Source: Paenibacillus marchantiophytorum
Lineage (GTDB): Bacteria > Bacillota > Bacilli > Paenibacillales > NBRC-103111
NCBI RefSeq assembly: GCF_014640555.1
Contig: NZ_BMHE01000029.1
Coordinates: 27,571-91,570 of the forward strand
DNA: 64,000 bases
Reading direction: 5' to 3'
Below, piece after piece: positions 1 through 8,919 of this stretch (positions within the stretch are counted from its first letter, which is position 1; each line of letters opens with the position of its first letter). Below the pieces are notes generated by a model. The model was not told the DNA's origin. It saw nothing but the letters and a program-made list of their open reading frames with translations, and searched no databases. The position numbers were made by a program, and so were the translations under genes.

Positions 1-247
1 CATAGTCGTTGAATTCGATCACTTCCAAATTAACGCCTTGTGTCTTTAATTTGGCTTTCACACTGTTCAGTATCTCAGCATGCGGGACGGAGGACGCTCC
101 AACCTTGAGCGTTACTTCTTTGCCAGCCGCAGGTGCTGTTGAAGCAGCAGGGGCAGAACTTGCTGGCGTTTCGGTTGCTTTTTGCCCGCAAGCAGCTAAG
201 GCAAGGACCAGAAATAAGGAAACGATGGATATAGAAATTTTCTTCAC
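1..247 (-). CDS. metQ: MetQ-like methionine-binding lipoprotein (partial, C-terminus outside window)
   Basis: Last gene of a metN-metI-metQ operon read leftward; only the first 82 residues are inside the window. The GTG start is chosen because GGAGG lies about 9 bases upstream and because it opens a classic lipoprotein signal: KKISIS, a hydrophobic stretch, then the lipobox LAAC with the lipidated Cys near residue 20. A low-complexity Ala/Ser/Pro linker follows and then KEVTLKVGASSVPHAEIL, the usual opening of NlpA/MetQ binding proteins. Its role is to capture methionine (or a related compound) outside the membrane and deliver it to MetI/MetN. The family is firm from signal, opening motif and gene context; the ligand is inferred. 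Confidence 0.9.
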   Translation of the reverse strand, partial: MKKISISIVSLFLVLALAACGQKATETPASSAPAASTAPAAGKEVTLKVGASSVPHAEILNSVKAKLKTQGVNLEVIEFNDY

Positions 248-293
248 GATGTATAACCTCCATGGTGGGATTGATTGGATAGACAATGTCCAG

Positions 294-956
294 TTATTTG
301 CGGGAAAACTTGGTGACCAGGCGATCCCCCAGCACTTGCAGCAACTGGACGAAGAGCACAAGGATCACGACGGTCACGATCATGATATCGGTTCGAAACC
401 GCATGTAGCCGTAGCGGAGCGCGAGATCGCCAAGTCCACCGCCTCCGACGACGCCTGACATGGCGGAGTAGGAGAGCAGGGCAACAGCCGTGACAGTAAC
501 GGCTGAGATCAGGCCTGGGCGCGCTTCAGGGAGCAGGACGCGCCAAACGATTTGCCAAGGCGTAGCGCCCATCGACTGAGCGGCTTCAATGACGCCGCTC
601 TCGATCTCGCGCAGCGCAGACTCGACCAGCCGCGCGAGGAACGGCGCGGCCGCAATGACGAGCGGCGGGATAGCGCCCTTCACGCCAATGGTTGTATGCA
701 CGAGCACCTTCGTGATCGGGAAGACCGAGATCATGAGGATCACGAAGGGAACGGATCGCAGGATGTTGACGACAAGCGAGAGCACACTGTACAGCGGCAA
801 GTTTTGCAACAGCTGACCTCTGGAGCTAAGAAACAAAATGATGCCAAGCGCCATGCCAATGAGGAAAGTAAATATCAGGGACCATCCCAGCATGATAAGC
901 GTGTCGCCTGTGGCTTTGATGATCTCCGACCAGTTGATCTCCCAAGTCATATTCAT
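294..956 (-). CDS. metI: Methionine ABC transporter permease MetI
   Basis: 220-residue membrane protein of the MetI type, with about five hydrophobic segments and a cytoplasmic EAA loop around residues 130-150 (GATPWQIVWRVLLPEARPG) that docks on the ATPase. Length is normal for MetI. Its ATG overlaps the end of metN by four bases, so the two are translationally coupled, and metQ follows after 46 bases. It should form the homodimeric channel for D/L-methionine uptake. The first two thirds of the gene are clearly richer in GC than the flanking genes. Confidence 0.93.
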   Translation of the reverse strand: MNMTWEINWSEIIKATGDTLIMLGWSLIFTFLIGMALGIILFLSSRGQLLQNLPLYSVLSLVVNILRSVPFVILMISVFPITKVLVHTTIGVKGAIPPLVIAAAPFLARLVESALREIESGVIEAAQSMGATPWQIVWRVLLPEARPGLISAVTVTAVALLSYSAMSGVVGGGGLGDLALRYGYMRFRTDIMIVTVVILVLFVQLLQVLGDRLVTKFSRK

Positions 957-1981
957 TGTGCAATCACCTCCACATCAATATCTTCCTGCCGCAGTTTGGC
1001 GATGACCAACTCGGTGTCGCCGGGCTGTCCACCGGTTAGGCGAACGACCAATTGACCGTAGGGGACGCCTTTCATCGCGGAAATGGTGCCTTGCAAAATA
1101 GCAAAGGAAACCGTCGTAGACTTGACGATTTCGAACAGGATCGGTTCGTACGTTTGTTGCCCGACATACGTAATGCGAATCAATGTGCCGGCAGCAGAAT
1201 TACTTGGAACATCCAGATGGGCACTGCTTGTCTGCGCTGTGAAGTCAGAAACCTGCCCCACAAAGTCCTTCGTCACAGCGTGTTGGGGCTTGAGGAAGAC
1301 ATCCAGCACATTGCCGGTCTCGACGATCAAGCCGTTCTCCATCACGGCAACGCGATCACAGATGGCCCGAATGACCTGCATCTCATGGGTAATCAGCAGG
1401 ATAGTAATTCCCAACTTGTGATTAATATCGAGCAGTAAGGCGAGAATGGCGTTCGTAGTTTGCGGGTCCAGAGCTGAAGTAGCTTCATCACATAGCAAAA
1501 TGTCGGGATGATTGGCCAAAGCTCTGGCTATGCCAACACGCTGCTTCTGACCGCCGGACAACTGATTCGGATATTTGCTCGCGTGTTCCAGCAATCCGAC
1601 CAGTTCAAGCAGCTCCTGAATGCGAGCTTGAATCTTGGCTTGTCCCATACCGGATAGCTTTAGGGGGAATGCCACGTTTTCAGCCACTGTTGCGGAAGAT
1701 AGCAGATTAAAATGCTGAAATATCATGCCGATTTTCCGACGCTTCGCTTGCAGCTGCTTGGCATCCAGGCGCATCATTTCTTCACCATCGATGCGGATGG
1801 TTCCCGAGGTAGGCCGTTCCAACAAGTTAACACAGCGCAGCAAGGTGCTCTTGCCAGCACCGGAATGTCCGATGATACCGAATATTTCGCCCCGCTTAAT
1901 ATGTAAATGGATGCGATCGATCGCCGGCAATCGTCCAGGCATATCCGCATACACTTTTTGCAAATTGTCGATATGAATCAG
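953..1981 (-). CDS. metN: Methionine ABC transporter ATP-binding protein MetN (CTG start proposed)
   Basis: ABC ATPase with Walker A GHSGAGKS, signature LSGGQKQR, Walker B ILLCDEATSALD, and a C-terminal NIL/ACT-like regulatory domain of about 85 residues, the hallmark of MetN. The longest conventional start is a TTG at 1963 giving MQKVYADM, but it has no ribosome site and lacks the first beta strand. A CTG at 1981 with GGAGG eight bases upstream restores the family opening (M)IHIDNLQKVY, so I extend the gene to it (342 residues). First gene of the metNIQ operon. No S-box (SAM-I) leader is visible between this gene and the divergent gene at 2191, so the usual methionine riboswitch control is not seen. 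Confidence 0.9.
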   Translation of the reverse strand: MIHIDNLQKVYADMPGRLPAIDRIHLHIKRGEIFGIIGHSGAGKSTLLRCVNLLERPTSGTIRIDGEEMMRLDAKQLQAKRRKIGMIFQHFNLLSSATVAENVAFPLKLSGMGQAKIQARIQELLELVGLLEHASKYPNQLSGGQKQRVGIARALANHPDILLCDEATSALDPQTTNAILALLLDINHKLGITILLITHEMQVIRAICDRVAVMENGLIVETGNVLDVFLKPQHAVTKDFVGQVSDFTAQTSSAHLDVPSNSAAGTLIRITYVGQQTYEPILFEIVKSTTVSFAILQGTISAMKGVPYGQLVVRLTGGQPGDTELVIAKLRQEDIDVEVIAQ

Positions 1982-1989
1982 GGTGAATA

Positions 1990-2190
1990 CCTCCTATGCC
2001 ATGCCACTGGGTTGATTGTATATTTTAACCAACGGTAAATTATTTTATAAAAATTATCCAGTGAAAGCAACCACCAGAATATGGGAATGGGGTTTTCATT
2101 GTGCATTGACGCCTTATTTAATTGGATATAAACTGAGGTTAAACGTTTCAATTTCAAGGTTATGCCTATTATTCAAGGGGGAAGACACCT
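1990..2190. promoter_or_regulatory. Divergent promoter region metN / glycan gene
   Basis: Rightward promoter candidate: TTGACG at 2106-2111, 17 bases, TAAACT at 2129-2134. Just downstream, 2139-2151 reads TTAAACGTTTCAA, a near-palindrome of the kind bound by LacI-family regulators; it misses the cre consensus by one base of spacing. Leftward (metN) candidate: TTGCTT, 17 bases, TAAAAT on the minus strand between about 2070 and 2042. No riboswitch structure recognised. Confidence 0.4.
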
Positions 2191-3843
2191 ATGACCAATG
2201 TCAAGCATCGACAACACGAAATTATCAAGATAATTGCCAATAAGGCCTACAACCAGCCACTTCTAGATAGCGGATTATTATTTCAACAAGATGTACGCGA
2301 TAATTTCTATTATGCATCCTATTTATTTGCTGCCGCTGAGGATCAAGCCATGCCGTTTGCCGGTGAGCGGGAAGCAGCGAAAAGCAAAGCCGAGAACGTC
2401 TTATTTCACTTGCTTGAGCTGCAGGATCAAAGCCCAGAGAGCGAGACTTACGGGCATTGGCCATTGAATTTGTGGCCAACCCCGCAAGAGGCAGCGAAGA
2501 ATACTTTGCCAGTAGAATTAATGGGCAGTTTGATGGTTTATTTTTATAAGCGCTATGCGCATGTGATGAATTCCGAACTGCGCAGTTCTTTTGACTCTGC
2601 GTTGAAGCATATTTATCAAAGTAATTTCTATCGTAAACCCTTAACTTCTTATGGTCATCATGAGGCGAAGTACACGGCAGCCAAGCTTATTTTCGGGCAG
2701 CTTTATGAGGATAAGGCTTTGGTTGAGGATGGTTATCAATCTTTATGTTTGACACTCGACCGGATTAAGAAGACAGGCATGGTTGAGTATGGCGCGCTGC
2801 CGTGGTTTTGGCACTGGGTGCAAGCTTTTACGTGCGCTTGGGAGCTAACGGAAGATGCAGCCATCCAAACAACTTTGACGCAGATGCTGGATTACTTATG
2901 GGACGTTCGCGCTACCTATTATTTGGGCGGTGCTTGGGTAGGTTCACACTCGCGGATTTGGCCGCATGATATGCCACGAGACACGAATGTGCTGCACGAT
3001 TATGTGCAGTTCGGCGACTTCCGCTTATCGGATGTGATGCCTCGTACGGAATATGCCGGTTTTCTGGCATATGAAGCATCAGCGGTCGTGAGAGACAAAG
3101 CGTTAAACCGCGCTGCAGCAACGGAAATCAAGCGCCAGGTGCCGAGGCAAATAGGACAAGCGAGCAATGAAGCGGACGTTCTGCATACGTATGCGTATTT
3201 GACGGAGAACTTCGCTGTAGGCGGGATTTGGGAACGTATTGCTGAATTCGACAATGAACAGCACCGCTGGGATATCAGCTTGCCGCTGGATGCTGCTGAG
3301 GGTGTCAATCACTTGTACTTTTTTCACCCTGGCGACAAATTTAAGGAAGGAGATCTGCGTCACCAAAGCGAATATACAGAGGTGCTTTTTCATCGCAACG
3401 CAGTCATAGCTTCCTACCTTATTCCGGATGACCAACCTCAGCAAATTTGGGGATGTTTGCCTGTCGGTGAGTGGGTAGAGATGTCTAGCGGCCTGTTCGG
3501 TTTATGCGGCAATGTGTTGATTGCGATCTTTATTCAGCAGCCTTATCTAAGAGAGCTGCAATCCGATCGTTCTGTCGTTACCAGCACCAACAATCAGAAT
3601 GCCGTTGTCGTCGAAGTGATTGATTTACTTGCGGCGCAAGCTCAAGGAATTGGAAGTCTTCAGCAATTTGCAAGCAGCATGAACTCTAGACAACCCGCTT
3701 TTCTGACATCTAATGATGGGTTTAGCCTTACATATAAGACTTTGAGCGAAGAAGCTTTGGTTTTAACCTGTGGCACGGATAGGAAAATCACTAGACTTGT
3801 GAATGGTCAGCCGGTTGATTTTGCAGCCTATACGGTCACATGA
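2191..3843 (+). CDS. Unrecognised cytoplasmic alpha-helical enzyme, probably glycan-related
   Basis: 550 residues, no signal peptide, no membrane segment. I do not recognise the family. The sequence is rich in aromatic helices with recurring Trp/His/Tyr patches (GHWPLNLWPTPQE near 90, PWFWHWVQAF near 205, SHSRIWPHDMPRD near 250), a pattern seen in (alpha/alpha)-barrel glycan lyases and hydrolases; the last 150 residues look beta-rich, as in heparinase-like lyases and GH105/GH88-type enzymes. It starts at ATG with AAGGGGGA upstream and is followed after 24 bases by an acetylxylan-esterase-type gene in the same direction, so the two probably form an operon. Function as a carbohydrate-active enzyme is inference from fold pattern and neighbours. 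Confidence 0.75.
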   Translation: MTNVKHRQHEIIKIIANKAYNQPLLDSGLLFQQDVRDNFYYASYLFAAAEDQAMPFAGEREAAKSKAENVLFHLLELQDQSPESETYGHWPLNLWPTPQEAAKNTLPVELMGSLMVYFYKRYAHVMNSELRSSFDSALKHIYQSNFYRKPLTSYGHHEAKYTAAKLIFGQLYEDKALVEDGYQSLCLTLDRIKKTGMVEYGALPWFWHWVQAFTCAWELTEDAAIQTTLTQMLDYLWDVRATYYLGGAWVGSHSRIWPHDMPRDTNVLHDYVQFGDFRLSDVMPRTEYAGFLAYEASAVVRDKALNRAAATEIKRQVPRQIGQASNEADVLHTYAYLTENFAVGGIWERIAEFDNEQHRWDISLPLDAAEGVNHLYFFHPGDKFKEGDLRHQSEYTEVLFHRNAVIASYLIPDDQPQQIWGCLPVGEWVEMSSGLFGLCGNVLIAIFIQQPYLRELQSDRSVVTSTNNQNAVVVEVIDLLAAQAQGIGSLQQFASSMNSRQPAFLTSNDGFSLTYKTLSEEALVLTCGTDRKITRLVNGQPVDFAAYTVT

Positions 3844-3867
3844 CAAAAATAGAAAAGAGGAAGTACA

Positions 3868-4827
3868 ATGCCATTAGTTGACTTACCATTAGAGAAGCTA
3901 GTCACGTATGAAGGGCGGAATCCACGTCCGGAAGATTTCGATGCGTATTGGGAACGCGCAATTGCTGAAATGAAAGCGCTAGATCCTCAGATCGAGCTTC
4001 GCCCAAGCGAGTTTCAAGTGCCGTACGCAGAATGTTTTGATCTCTATTTCACTGGTGTAAAAGGTGCGCGTATTTATGCGAAATATGTGCGTCCTAAGCA
4101 GTCAACATCCCCACATCCGGCAGTTGTCCAATTCCACGGCTACTCAGGCAGCTCAGGTGATTGGTCTGATAAAATTCAATATGCAGCGCTGGGTTATTCC
4201 TTCTTTTCCATGGATTGCCGTGGTCAAGGCGGGTTATCCGAAGATGCAGGCGGCGTCAAAGGGACGACGCTGCGCGGACATATTGTCCGTGGGTTAGACG
4301 ATCATCCGGATCAACTGTTGTTCCGTGATATTTTCCTGGATACGGCTCAACTAGCTGGTATTGCCATGAATATGCCGGAAGTGGATGCTGAGCGTGTCGG
4401 TGTCATTGGGGGATCGCAAGGCGGAGCTCTGACGATTGCCTGTGCCGCGCTTGAGCCGCGCGTTAAGCGTTTGGCGCCGATGTACCCATTCCTAAGCGAC
4501 TACAAGCGCGTCTGGGAAATGGATTTAGCGAAGGATGCCTACCAAGAACTGAAGGATTTCTTCCGTCGTCATGACCCGCAGCATAAGCGGGAAGATGAAA
4601 TTTTCACAAAGCTCGGTTATATTGATATCCAATACTTGGCTGACCGCATTCAAGGGGAAGTCATGATGGCTGTTGGTTTAATCGATACGGTTTGTCCACC
4701 TTCTACCCAATTTGCGGCTTACAACAAAATTAAAGCCAAAAAAAGCTATGAATTGTATCCGGATTACGGCCACGAAGGTCTGCCTGGATTCAGCGATAAA
4801 ACAATCCAATTCATGTTGGGCCTATAA
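3868..4827 (+). CDS. Acetylxylan esterase / cephalosporin-C deacetylase (CE7 family)
   Basis: 319-residue alpha/beta-hydrolase of the AXE1/CE7 family, removing acetyl groups from small xylo-oligosaccharides and other acetylated substrates in the cytoplasm (no signal peptide). Visible marks: family opening MPLVDLPLEKL, RGQGG oxyanion-region motif, nucleophile elbow GGSQGG near residues 178-183, catalytic Asp in GLIDTVCPP, catalytic His in DYGHEG. Length is exactly typical. Preceded by GAGGAAG and by the unknown glycan gene 24 bases upstream, and closed by a strong hairpin. Natural substrate within the family cannot be told from sequence. Confidence 0.93.
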   Translation: MPLVDLPLEKLVTYEGRNPRPEDFDAYWERAIAEMKALDPQIELRPSEFQVPYAECFDLYFTGVKGARIYAKYVRPKQSTSPHPAVVQFHGYSGSSGDWSDKIQYAALGYSFFSMDCRGQGGLSEDAGGVKGTTLRGHIVRGLDDHPDQLLFRDIFLDTAQLAGIAMNMPEVDAERVGVIGGSQGGALTIACAALEPRVKRLAPMYPFLSDYKRVWEMDLAKDAYQELKDFFRRHDPQHKREDEIFTKLGYIDIQYLADRIQGEVMMAVGLIDTVCPPSTQFAAYNKIKAKKSYELYPDYGHEGLPGFSDKTIQFMLGL

Positions 4828-4828
4828 G

Positions 4829-4879
4829 CACCTGAAAAAGCCTCTCTCATCTAAGGATGTGAGGGGCTTTTTTCAGGTG
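4829..4879. terminator. Bidirectional terminator
   Basis: Long hairpin CACCTGAAAAAGCC.../...GGCTTTTTTCAGGTG with a four-base loop between convergent genes. T-rich in both directions; the stop codon of the AraC gene lies inside the right arm. Confidence 0.9.
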
Positions 4880-5757
4880 CGATGCTGCTGGCGATAAGTG
4901 CGAGGCGTGACGCCGGTCATTTTTTTGAAAAGCTGATTGAAAAATTTCATATCCTGATACCCTACCGTTGCTGCAATATCACTGATTTTGTGATCTGTTA
5001 ATCGCAGTTGGCGGCAGCAAGCCTCGATTCTTGCCTGCTGCACATACGCTGTGAAGGACATTCCCGTGTGTTTCTTCAGCTGCCTATGCAGTTGACGTTC
5101 ACTGATGGACAGACGGGCAGCAGCTGCGGTAAGCGAAATAGGATGACTGCAATGGCTGCGAATATACGCAAGCAAGCGGTCCAGATCTTGCAGTTTCGCT
5201 TCCGTCATATCCAGTGGATGAGCGAGCTGGGAACGGTGCATGAACACGAGCAGCTGAGCGACACAGGCTTGGAAAATGGTCATAAAGCCGCTGAGATGAG
5301 CATTATACTCGAAATGCAGCCGTTCGAATAAAGGTTGGAATTCACTGTTGCTCTCTTTAAAAGACAGCCAGGAAGATTGCTCGATGGCCTGTGTGAAAAG
5401 GACATTGAAATCATCTTTGGTCCCCTTCGATTGCTTGCTTAGAAGCTGTTCCATCCATTCCTGTGTGAACAGACAATTGTATACGATCAGAGGGTTTTTG
5501 TTAGCCGTTGAGGATGGCCGGAACACGTGAGAGACGCCAACAGGGATGAAAAAGAGATCCCCTTTGGATACGGACAGGGAGGTGTTCTCGATATAATGGG
5601 CGCCACTCCCCTCTGCTACATAGCTGATTTCAATGAAATCGTGCGTGTGCTGGAGCATTGCGAAGGACTCATGAACACGATTGACATAGAATGGTAAATC
5701 CGGGAGGAAGAACTGATCGCCAGCCGTTTCCAGAATGCTGCGTTTAATGGTCATCAT
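4873..5757 (-). CDS. AraC-family regulator with cupin sensor domain
   Basis: 294 residues. The N-terminal half is an AraC-type cupin ligand domain (HTHDFIEISYVAEGSGAHYI, then KGDLFFIPVGVSHVF). The C-terminal 100 residues carry two helix-turn-helix motifs, the first around SLTAAAARLSISERQLHRQLKK and the second around ISDIAATVGYQDMKFFNQLFKK, ending TGVTPRTYRQQ. It is divergent from the alpha-L-rhamnosidase gene with 121 bases between the starts, so it most likely responds to rhamnose or a rhamnoside and controls that gene, as RhaS/RhaR-like proteins do. The ligand is inference. Confidence 0.9.
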   Translation of the reverse strand: MMTIKRSILETAGDQFFLPDLPFYVNRVHESFAMLQHTHDFIEISYVAEGSGAHYIENTSLSVSKGDLFFIPVGVSHVFRPSSTANKNPLIVYNCLFTQEWMEQLLSKQSKGTKDDFNVLFTQAIEQSSWLSFKESNSEFQPLFERLHFEYNAHLSGFMTIFQACVAQLLVFMHRSQLAHPLDMTEAKLQDLDRLLAYIRSHCSHPISLTAAAARLSISERQLHRQLKKHTGMSFTAYVQQARIEACCRQLRLTDHKISDIAATVGYQDMKFFNQLFKKMTGVTPRTYRQQHRT

Positions 5758-5878
5758 TTTCCTCCTTGATGGCAGATTAGACCCTAATGAATGTCGGAAT
5801 AAGCCCTAAAAATGAGTACGCTATCATCATAAAATAAGGTCGTAGAAGACACAATCATTTTTTTATGGAGGCTGTAAA

Positions 5879-8854
5879 ATGGGAGATTCAGCGATCAACT
5901 GGCAGGCGCAATGGATTTGGGGAGAGGGAGAAGAAAGCCCGCGCAATGAATGGCGCTGCTTTCGCAAAACGTTTCAAGTGCCCGCAGAAGGCTGGCGTGG
6001 TGGCAGGCTGTTATTAACAGCAGATTCCAGATATGTTCTGTACGTGAATGGGACCCGTGTTGGACGCGGTCCGGTTCGCTCGTGGCCATTTGAACTGGCA
6101 TACGACACGTATGAGATTGAACATCTGCTTCGCAAAGGTCAGCAAAATACGATTAGCGTACTGGTCATGCATTTTGGTCTGTCCAACTTTTATTATTTGC
6201 GGGGAAGAGGCGGATTGTTAGTCCAAGTGGAAAGCGAGCTGGCAGGTCAATCGAAGATTAGCCTGGTTTCCGATGCAAGCTGGCAAACCTCTCTGTATGA
6301 GGGATACGATACCCGCTCAGGACGGATGTCCTGCCAGCAAGGATTTGCTGAGCGAATAGATGCTAGAGTATGGCGGGAGGAATGGGTTCAGAACACGTTC
6401 GATGATCACAGTTGGAAAGCTGCATCTGCACTTGGCGTTGTCGGTATGGAGCCGTGGAGCCAGCTAGTTCCCCGTGATATTCCATACCTGACAGAGGAAC
6501 GAATATGGCCAATTCGTATCGAAGCTTTGCATAAAGTGAAGCCAGTTGCTTGGACAGCATCAATTGATGTTCGGAATCAGATGGTTCCTGACAGTGTCAA
6601 TCATGCTAATCCAGTAGGTTACGTGGGCTATATGGCAACGGTCGTGCGAACGGCTAAGGCTGCGAAAGGAATACTCGGTTTGGTTCAGCCTAGCTGTGTC
6701 CAAGCTTGCAGTGTGAACGGGATTTGGCTGGAAGAAAGTGCGTACACAGGTACTTTGCCTGAACGATATGCCCAGATTCAATTGAAAGCGGGAGACAACT
6801 TCCTCTTGTTTGAAACAACGGGTGTAGATCATGGTAGAACCTTACAGTTTGGCTTTGATTGCGAGGCAACGTTTGAGTTGATTTCTCCATCGTCAGACGC
6901 TGGTACCGCAGATTCCGTTTTCATTTCTATTGGCCCATTTGCTTCCTGCGTGTCGATAGATCATCAAGATAACCTGGAGCCTTTGCAAAATTATCAAGGT
7001 TTTAATCCCTTTTCATCCGTTGGTGAGGTGAAGGAGAAGTTAGACGCCGATGCTTTTGCGGATTTTGCCGTCTATGAGGAAGTTAGATCTTTGGCGAGCT
7101 CTTCAGAGCTAAGTCTTTATCAGGACTGGATTCGGCCGTATCCGCTTGAATTGGTAAGCCGAGATTCTGTTTTTGCTTTAGGCGTCTGGAAAAAAGAAGC
7201 AGAAACCCAGCCAATTCCTTACAGTCTGCAGCAAGCTGTCATCCCGAATGGAAGCCCAGCGACGATCCCTTGGTACGAAGGGGCAGACACGGAATTTATC
7301 ATTGATTTTGGCAAGGAATGGTCTGGTTTCCTTGAGTTTGAAGTCGATGCTTCAGAGGGGACGGTACTTGATTTCTACGGTTTTGAATACATGCGGGACG
7401 GCTGGCGGCAGGACACCTTTGATTTGGATAATACACTGCGCTATACATGCGCTGAGGGGCGTCAATCGTATACGTCTCAAGTGCGAAGAGGATTCCGTTA
7501 CTTAATGGTGACTGCCAGGAATGCGGCAACTGCTGTGAAGCTTCACGGTGTGCAGATCTGGCAAAGCAACTACCCCGTTGCGGAAATTGGGCGGTTTCAA
7601 AGTTCAGATGCGCTGTTGAATGATATTTGGCAGATTAGCAGGCACACGACCCGACTCTGCATGGAAGACACGTTCGTAGATTGTCCAGCCTACGAGCAGG
7701 TTTTCTGGGTAGGGGATAGCCGAAATGAAGCGCTTGTCAATTATTACGTCTTTGGCGCAACCGATATTGTAGAGCGTTGTTTGCGGCTGGTTCCTGGGTC
7801 ACGCACACAATCGCCGTTGTATGTGGACCAGGTTCCGAGTGGGTGGAGCAGCGTTATCCCCAATTGGACGTTTTTCTGGGCGCTTGCGAGCTGCGAGTTC
7901 TATGAGCATACCGGAGATGAAGCGTTTGCTCGTGACATGTGGCCGCATATTCGATATACATTGGAGCATTATGAACACAAGTTGGATGAACGCGGCTTAT
8001 TATTTATCAAAGGCTGGAATCTACTCGATTGGGCGCCCATTGATCAACCGAACAATGGCGTTGTCACCCATCAGAATATGATATTGGTCAAAACGCTGCG
8101 CAGTGCCGCTGGCTTGGCAAGGGCCGTCGGAGATAACGAAGAAGCGGCAGCGTACGAGGCTAAAGCCATGCGGCTATGTGCAGCCATTAACGAGCATCTA
8201 TGGCATCAGGAGCGCGGCGCATATCTGGACTGCATCCATGCGGATGGCCGGCCATCGACTGTGTTCAGCATGCAGACGCAGGTGATTGCTTACTTATGCG
8301 GGATCCCAGAGGGGGAACGTGCTGAGCAGCTTAGGAGCTATTTGTTTGCGCCGCCAGCAGATTTTGTGCAAATCGGGAGTCCATTTATGTCGTTCTTCTA
8401 CTATGAGGCCTTGGCCAAATTAGGCGGTGTCGGTACGGACCGGATGATTACGGATATGCGTCAACATTTTGGGCAAATGATCGACTACGATGCGACGACC
8501 TGTTGGGAAATGTATCCGAATTTCAAGGAGAATCGCGCGAATCCCGATATGCTCACGCGCAGCCATTGCCATGCGTGGTCCGCGGCGCCGGGCTACTTCC
8601 TCGGCGCGCAGGTTCTTGGCGTTACGTCCGCCGACAAGGGCTGGCGGAAGGTGGTCGTAGCTCCACAGCCCGCTGACTTGCAGTGGGCGAGGGGGACGGT
8701 GCCGCTGCCGCGGGAAGGACGAATCGATGTCGCCTGGCGACTCGAGGAGGACGGACGCGTGATGCGGCTGCAGGTCTGGGCACCGCGCAGCGTAGAGCTC
8801 GAGATCCGCATCCCGGACGGTTTGGACGGGATTGTGGAGCGGCATGAGGTTTAG
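5879..8854 (+). CDS. Alpha-L-rhamnosidase (GH78)
   Basis: 991 residues, cytoplasmic, of the bacterial alpha-L-rhamnosidase family that releases terminal rhamnose from pectic fragments and plant glycosides. Order: N-terminal beta-sandwich modules (WQAQWIWGEGEESPRNEWRC, NGTRVGRGPVRSWPFE), a further beta domain to about residue 560, the (alpha/alpha)6 catalytic barrel (SRHTTRLCMEDTFVDCPAYEQ with the acidic DCP and the downstream EQ/GDSRNE motif typical of GH78; YPNFKENRANPDMLTRSHCHAWSAAPGYFL near 885-915), and a C-terminal beta domain. GGAGG sits eight bases before the ATG. Only a 6-bp GGGCGC hairpin without a T run (8890-8915) separates it from the convergent regulator gene. The last 300 bases are markedly GC-rich. 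Confidence 0.92.
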   Translation: MGDSAINWQAQWIWGEGEESPRNEWRCFRKTFQVPAEGWRGGRLLLTADSRYVLYVNGTRVGRGPVRSWPFELAYDTYEIEHLLRKGQQNTISVLVMHFGLSNFYYLRGRGGLLVQVESELAGQSKISLVSDASWQTSLYEGYDTRSGRMSCQQGFAERIDARVWREEWVQNTFDDHSWKAASALGVVGMEPWSQLVPRDIPYLTEERIWPIRIEALHKVKPVAWTASIDVRNQMVPDSVNHANPVGYVGYMATVVRTAKAAKGILGLVQPSCVQACSVNGIWLEESAYTGTLPERYAQIQLKAGDNFLLFETTGVDHGRTLQFGFDCEATFELISPSSDAGTADSVFISIGPFASCVSIDHQDNLEPLQNYQGFNPFSSVGEVKEKLDADAFADFAVYEEVRSLASSSELSLYQDWIRPYPLELVSRDSVFALGVWKKEAETQPIPYSLQQAVIPNGSPATIPWYEGADTEFIIDFGKEWSGFLEFEVDASEGTVLDFYGFEYMRDGWRQDTFDLDNTLRYTCAEGRQSYTSQVRRGFRYLMVTARNAATAVKLHGVQIWQSNYPVAEIGRFQSSDALLNDIWQISRHTTRLCMEDTFVDCPAYEQVFWVGDSRNEALVNYYVFGATDIVERCLRLVPGSRTQSPLYVDQVPSGWSSVIPNWTFFWALASCEFYEHTGDEAFARDMWPHIRYTLEHYEHKLDERGLLFIKGWNLLDWAPIDQPNNGVVTHQNMILVKTLRSAAGLARAVGDNEEAAAYEAKAMRLCAAINEHLWHQERGAYLDCIHADGRPSTVFSMQTQVIAYLCGIPEGERAEQLRSYLFAPPADFVQIGSPFMSFFYYEALAKLGGVGTDRMITDMRQHFGQMIDYDATTCWEMYPNFKENRANPDMLTRSHCHAWSAAPGYFLGAQVLGVTSADKGWRKVVVAPQPADLQWARGTVPLPREGRIDVAWRLEEDGRVMRLQVWAPRSVELEIRIPDGLDGIVERHEV

Positions 8855-8919
8855 CAAGGTGAGACGAAACGGCGCAGCATCGATCGTAGGGGCGCTATTT
8901 CGCGTTAAGGCGCCCGTCA

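Noticed and set aside
552..1055. Long plus-strand frame of 167 codons opposite metI/metN
   Set aside because: Shadow of the GC-rich metI coding strand; no ribosome site, composition of a random frame, and metI/metN motifs are clear on the other strand.
2139..2151. cre site before the glycan operon
   Set aside because: AACGTT core palindrome is present but spacing differs from the cre consensus by one base; kept only as a LacI-type possibility.
1982..2190. S-box (SAM-I) riboswitch before metN
   Set aside because: No conserved S-box core or terminator hairpin can be found in the intergenic region on the metN strand.
8889..8915. GGGCGC hairpin after the rhamnosidase as a terminator
   Set aside because: Stem of only six pairs and no T run on either strand; left as a remark in the gene entry.
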